Shown here: in pieces, positions 6,102 to 7,414 of the stretch | How the letters are laid out: every line of letters starts with the position of its first letter | Position numbering within the stretch: position 1 is the stretch's first letter | NCBI GenBank assembly: GCA_002314265.1 | Contig: DCEW01000024.1 | Span: forward strand, 9,422 to 16,835 | Length of the DNA stretch: 7,414 nucleotides | DNA from: Flavobacteriales bacterium UBA1820 | Lineage (GTDB): Bacteria; Bacteroidota; Bacteroidia; Flavobacteriales; UBA1820 | Direction: 5' to 3' | Translations under genes and position numbers: made by a program | Notes under the pieces: generated by a model | Seen by the model: the letters and a program-made list of their open reading frames with translations, nothing else | Told to the model about the DNA's origin: nothing | Database searches by the model: none

Positions 6102-7414
6102 TCAGTCGAGGAATAGTTCAGGACGGTATTCAAAGTGCATCGTATCATAATGTCGCCATCGACCACCCCAGATAAAACCTTGTTTCTCAAATGTATCGAC
6201 AATGATTTGAGGGATTGAAGTTTGAGGGCGTTCAGGGAACTCCCTGGTTTGTTCCAAAATATGGTGTTGCCAGTAATGAGCTTGATTGACGGCAATATCT
6301 ATTGCGATGCCAAAACTATGTGGGCTCAAATGACTACTACCCTTTATCGGCCTCCAATTGAAAATACCACTACTGTTTAGGTAAACAGCAAGTTCCGGGT
6401 GTTGGTCTAGTTCCGCTGATATGCGAGAAAGACGGACGTGTATCATATTGATTTTGGTGCACCATAAAGTTTGATTTGCCAATTTGGGACACCATTGGAT
6501 TGGAACTAGATTTTTTCGGACTTCTTCTGGGGAACCACCGTACATTTTCATTAGCAGTTCCTGATTCCGGATACGTCCAGCATCGTTTTGAGGGGGGGTA
6601 TTGACAGATGCGCCTTTGGGATAACGTTCATTAAAAATGACATCCAGACACGGATCTACCGTTCCATTACCGTGGTCGGTATGTTTATATTCAATCGTCT
6701 GACCATTATATAGGTGAATGTATTGCCCGTCGTATTCCTTTAAGGTGTGTGGGTAAGCTCGTATGAGTTTGTTAATGGTATCGGGGATGTCTCTGGATTG
6801 TTTCCCATTTGATGAAATTTCATTGTCTAATAAAGTTAATGTCCCGAATTTTTCTCCAAAATGAATACAAGAACCAATGTTTTCGGCCTTATGGGGAGCA
6901 ATGAGGCCTTTTTTGATCATGAGGTGAGTATAAGAGAGGAGGTGATGGTGCAGGTTTCGTCGTAGCTGTTCGGTCCGGTCGAGCAGGGCTTCGTAAAAAT
7001 GACGGGGACGAGGGATGATGTAAGTTAAAGTCAGTATTTCGGTCAATGTCAATTCACTGAGTTCTTTGTCGAAATAAAACCGAATGGCGTTTTGTACACC
7101 ATATACGTTCGGAGCGAACTCTATTAGGTTCAGATAGAGTTCCAAAATGATTTTTTTTTCTATTTTGTAGTAATTTTCCAAAAGGAGGGCCAGGATGGAT
7201 TCCTCTACCTTACGGACTAGATTCCGGTTGTGAGTCAGGAAAATATTTCGTACCACTTGCATGGTGATGGTGCTGGCTCCTCGGCTGAATTTTCGGGTTT
7301 TAATGTTTTCCCGCAGGGCTATTCCCAAACCGTAAAGGCAAAAGCCGGAATGGCTCCAATATCGAGGGTCTTCCGAGCAGATGATGGCATCGATCAGTTC
7401 CCACGGGATTTTTT
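6102..7414 (-). CDS. GT51 peptidoglycan glycosyltransferase fused to M15 peptidase (5' partial)
   Basis: The open frame runs off the right edge and 436 residues are visible, numbered here from the codon at 7412-7410. The first part is a GT51 transglycosylase, which polymerises lipid II into glycan strands. It shows AIICSEDPRYWSHSG (9-23) with the predicted catalytic Glu14, GASTITMQ (45-52), RKVEE with a second key Glu at about 70, and ILELYLN (88-94). From about residue 215 it resembles M15 DD/LD-peptidases, with AYPHTLKEYDG, DAGRIRN, FNWRPIKGSSHLSPHSFGIAIDI (zinc ligands His365 and Asp372) and GGRWRHYDTMHFEY (Asp423, His426). A TTG at 7326-7328 is not the true start, because the catalytic Glu lies upstream of it. 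Any N-terminal membrane anchor is outside the window. It is the first visible gene of a leftward set with the CE4 and CHAP genes. Confidence 0.88.
   Translation of the reverse strand, partial: KIPWELIDAIICSEDPRYWSHSGFCLYGLGIALRENIKTRKFSRGASTITMQVVRNIFLTHNRNLVRKVEESILALLLENYYKIEKKIILELYLNLIEFAPNVYGVQNAIRFYFDKELSELTLTEILTLTYIIPRPRHFYEALLDRTEQLRRNLHHHLLSYTHLMIKKGLIAPHKAENIGSCIHFGEKFGTLTLLDNEISSNGKQSRDIPDTINKLIRAYPHTLKEYDGQYIHLYNGQTIEYKHTDHGNGTVDPCLDVIFNERYPKGASVNTPPQNDAGRIRNQELLMKMYGGSPEEVRKNLVPIQWCPKLANQTLWCTKINMIHVRLSRISAELDQHPELAVYLNSSGIFNWRPIKGSSHLSPHSFGIAIDIAVNQAHYWQHHILEQTREFPERPQTSIPQIIVDTFEKQGFIWGGRWRHYDTMHFEYRPELFLD

Larger units (their letters stand above)
2939..7414. other. Candidate acquired island downstream of tRNA-Thr
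   Basis: Base composition changes from clearly GC-rich to clearly AT-rich just after the tRNA. The content changes from conserved housekeeping genes to an orphan gene, gene debris and a cell-wall enzyme cluster. tRNA 3' ends are classic integration targets for tyrosine-recombinase elements. No integrase and no second copy of the tRNA 3' end is present in the window, so the right border and the mechanism are unseen and the call rests on context. Confidence 0.4.

Noticed and set aside
6102..7328. TTG at 7328 as the start of the GT51-M15 protein
   Set aside because: The same frame continues upstream to the window edge and encodes the essential S-E-D motif of GT51, so the start lies outside the window.
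2939..7414. CRISPR array, integrase or insertion sequence
   Set aside because: No regularly spaced repeats, recombinase motif or transposase frame was found in the window.

Overview
The window looks like a chromosomal segment from a member of the Bacteroidales. The GC-rich left part would suit Alistipes or another Rikenellaceae genus, but that placement is an inference. Several upstream regions carry the Bacteroidetes-type promoter (-33 TTTG, about 20 bp, then -7 TAnnTTTG), starts lack strong Shine-Dalgarno sequences, and the dihydropteroate synthase has the NTTDDSF motif.

Left part (1-2938) is GC-rich housekeeping DNA. folP (dihydropteroate synthase, folate synthesis) runs leftward from 841. 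Diverging from it is a compact rightward set: a TM2-domain membrane protein, a lipoprotein with a predicted SMP-30/NHL-type beta-propeller, and an MmcQ/YjbR-family protein. A tRNA-Thr(TGT) gene with its own promoter and a hairpin terminator closes this part.

Right part (about 2939-7414) is visibly AT-richer and differs in character, as expected for DNA acquired downstream of a tRNA gene. It opens with an unrecognised 123-residue leftward gene. That gene is bracketed by two copies of a degenerate direct repeat (2977-3033 and 3699-3735). Next comes about 1 kb without an intact gene, holding what reads as a decayed coding sequence and a 21-bp tandem duplication.

Three leftward genes with gaps of 40-50 bp follow, probably one operon, all predicted to act on peptidoglycan or a related polysaccharide. 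They are a GT51 peptidoglycan glycosyltransferase fused in one frame to an M15 zinc peptidase (5' end off the right edge), a CE4/NodB-type polysaccharide deacetylase, and a CHAP/TIGR02594-like cysteine amidase. The last two have no signal peptide. Glycan polymerase, peptide cleavage, deacetylation and amidase activities together form an unusual cell-wall module, and it is the best candidate for an undescribed system here. Its role (wall remodelling, secreted antibacterial effectors, or phage-like lysis) cannot be settled from the window.
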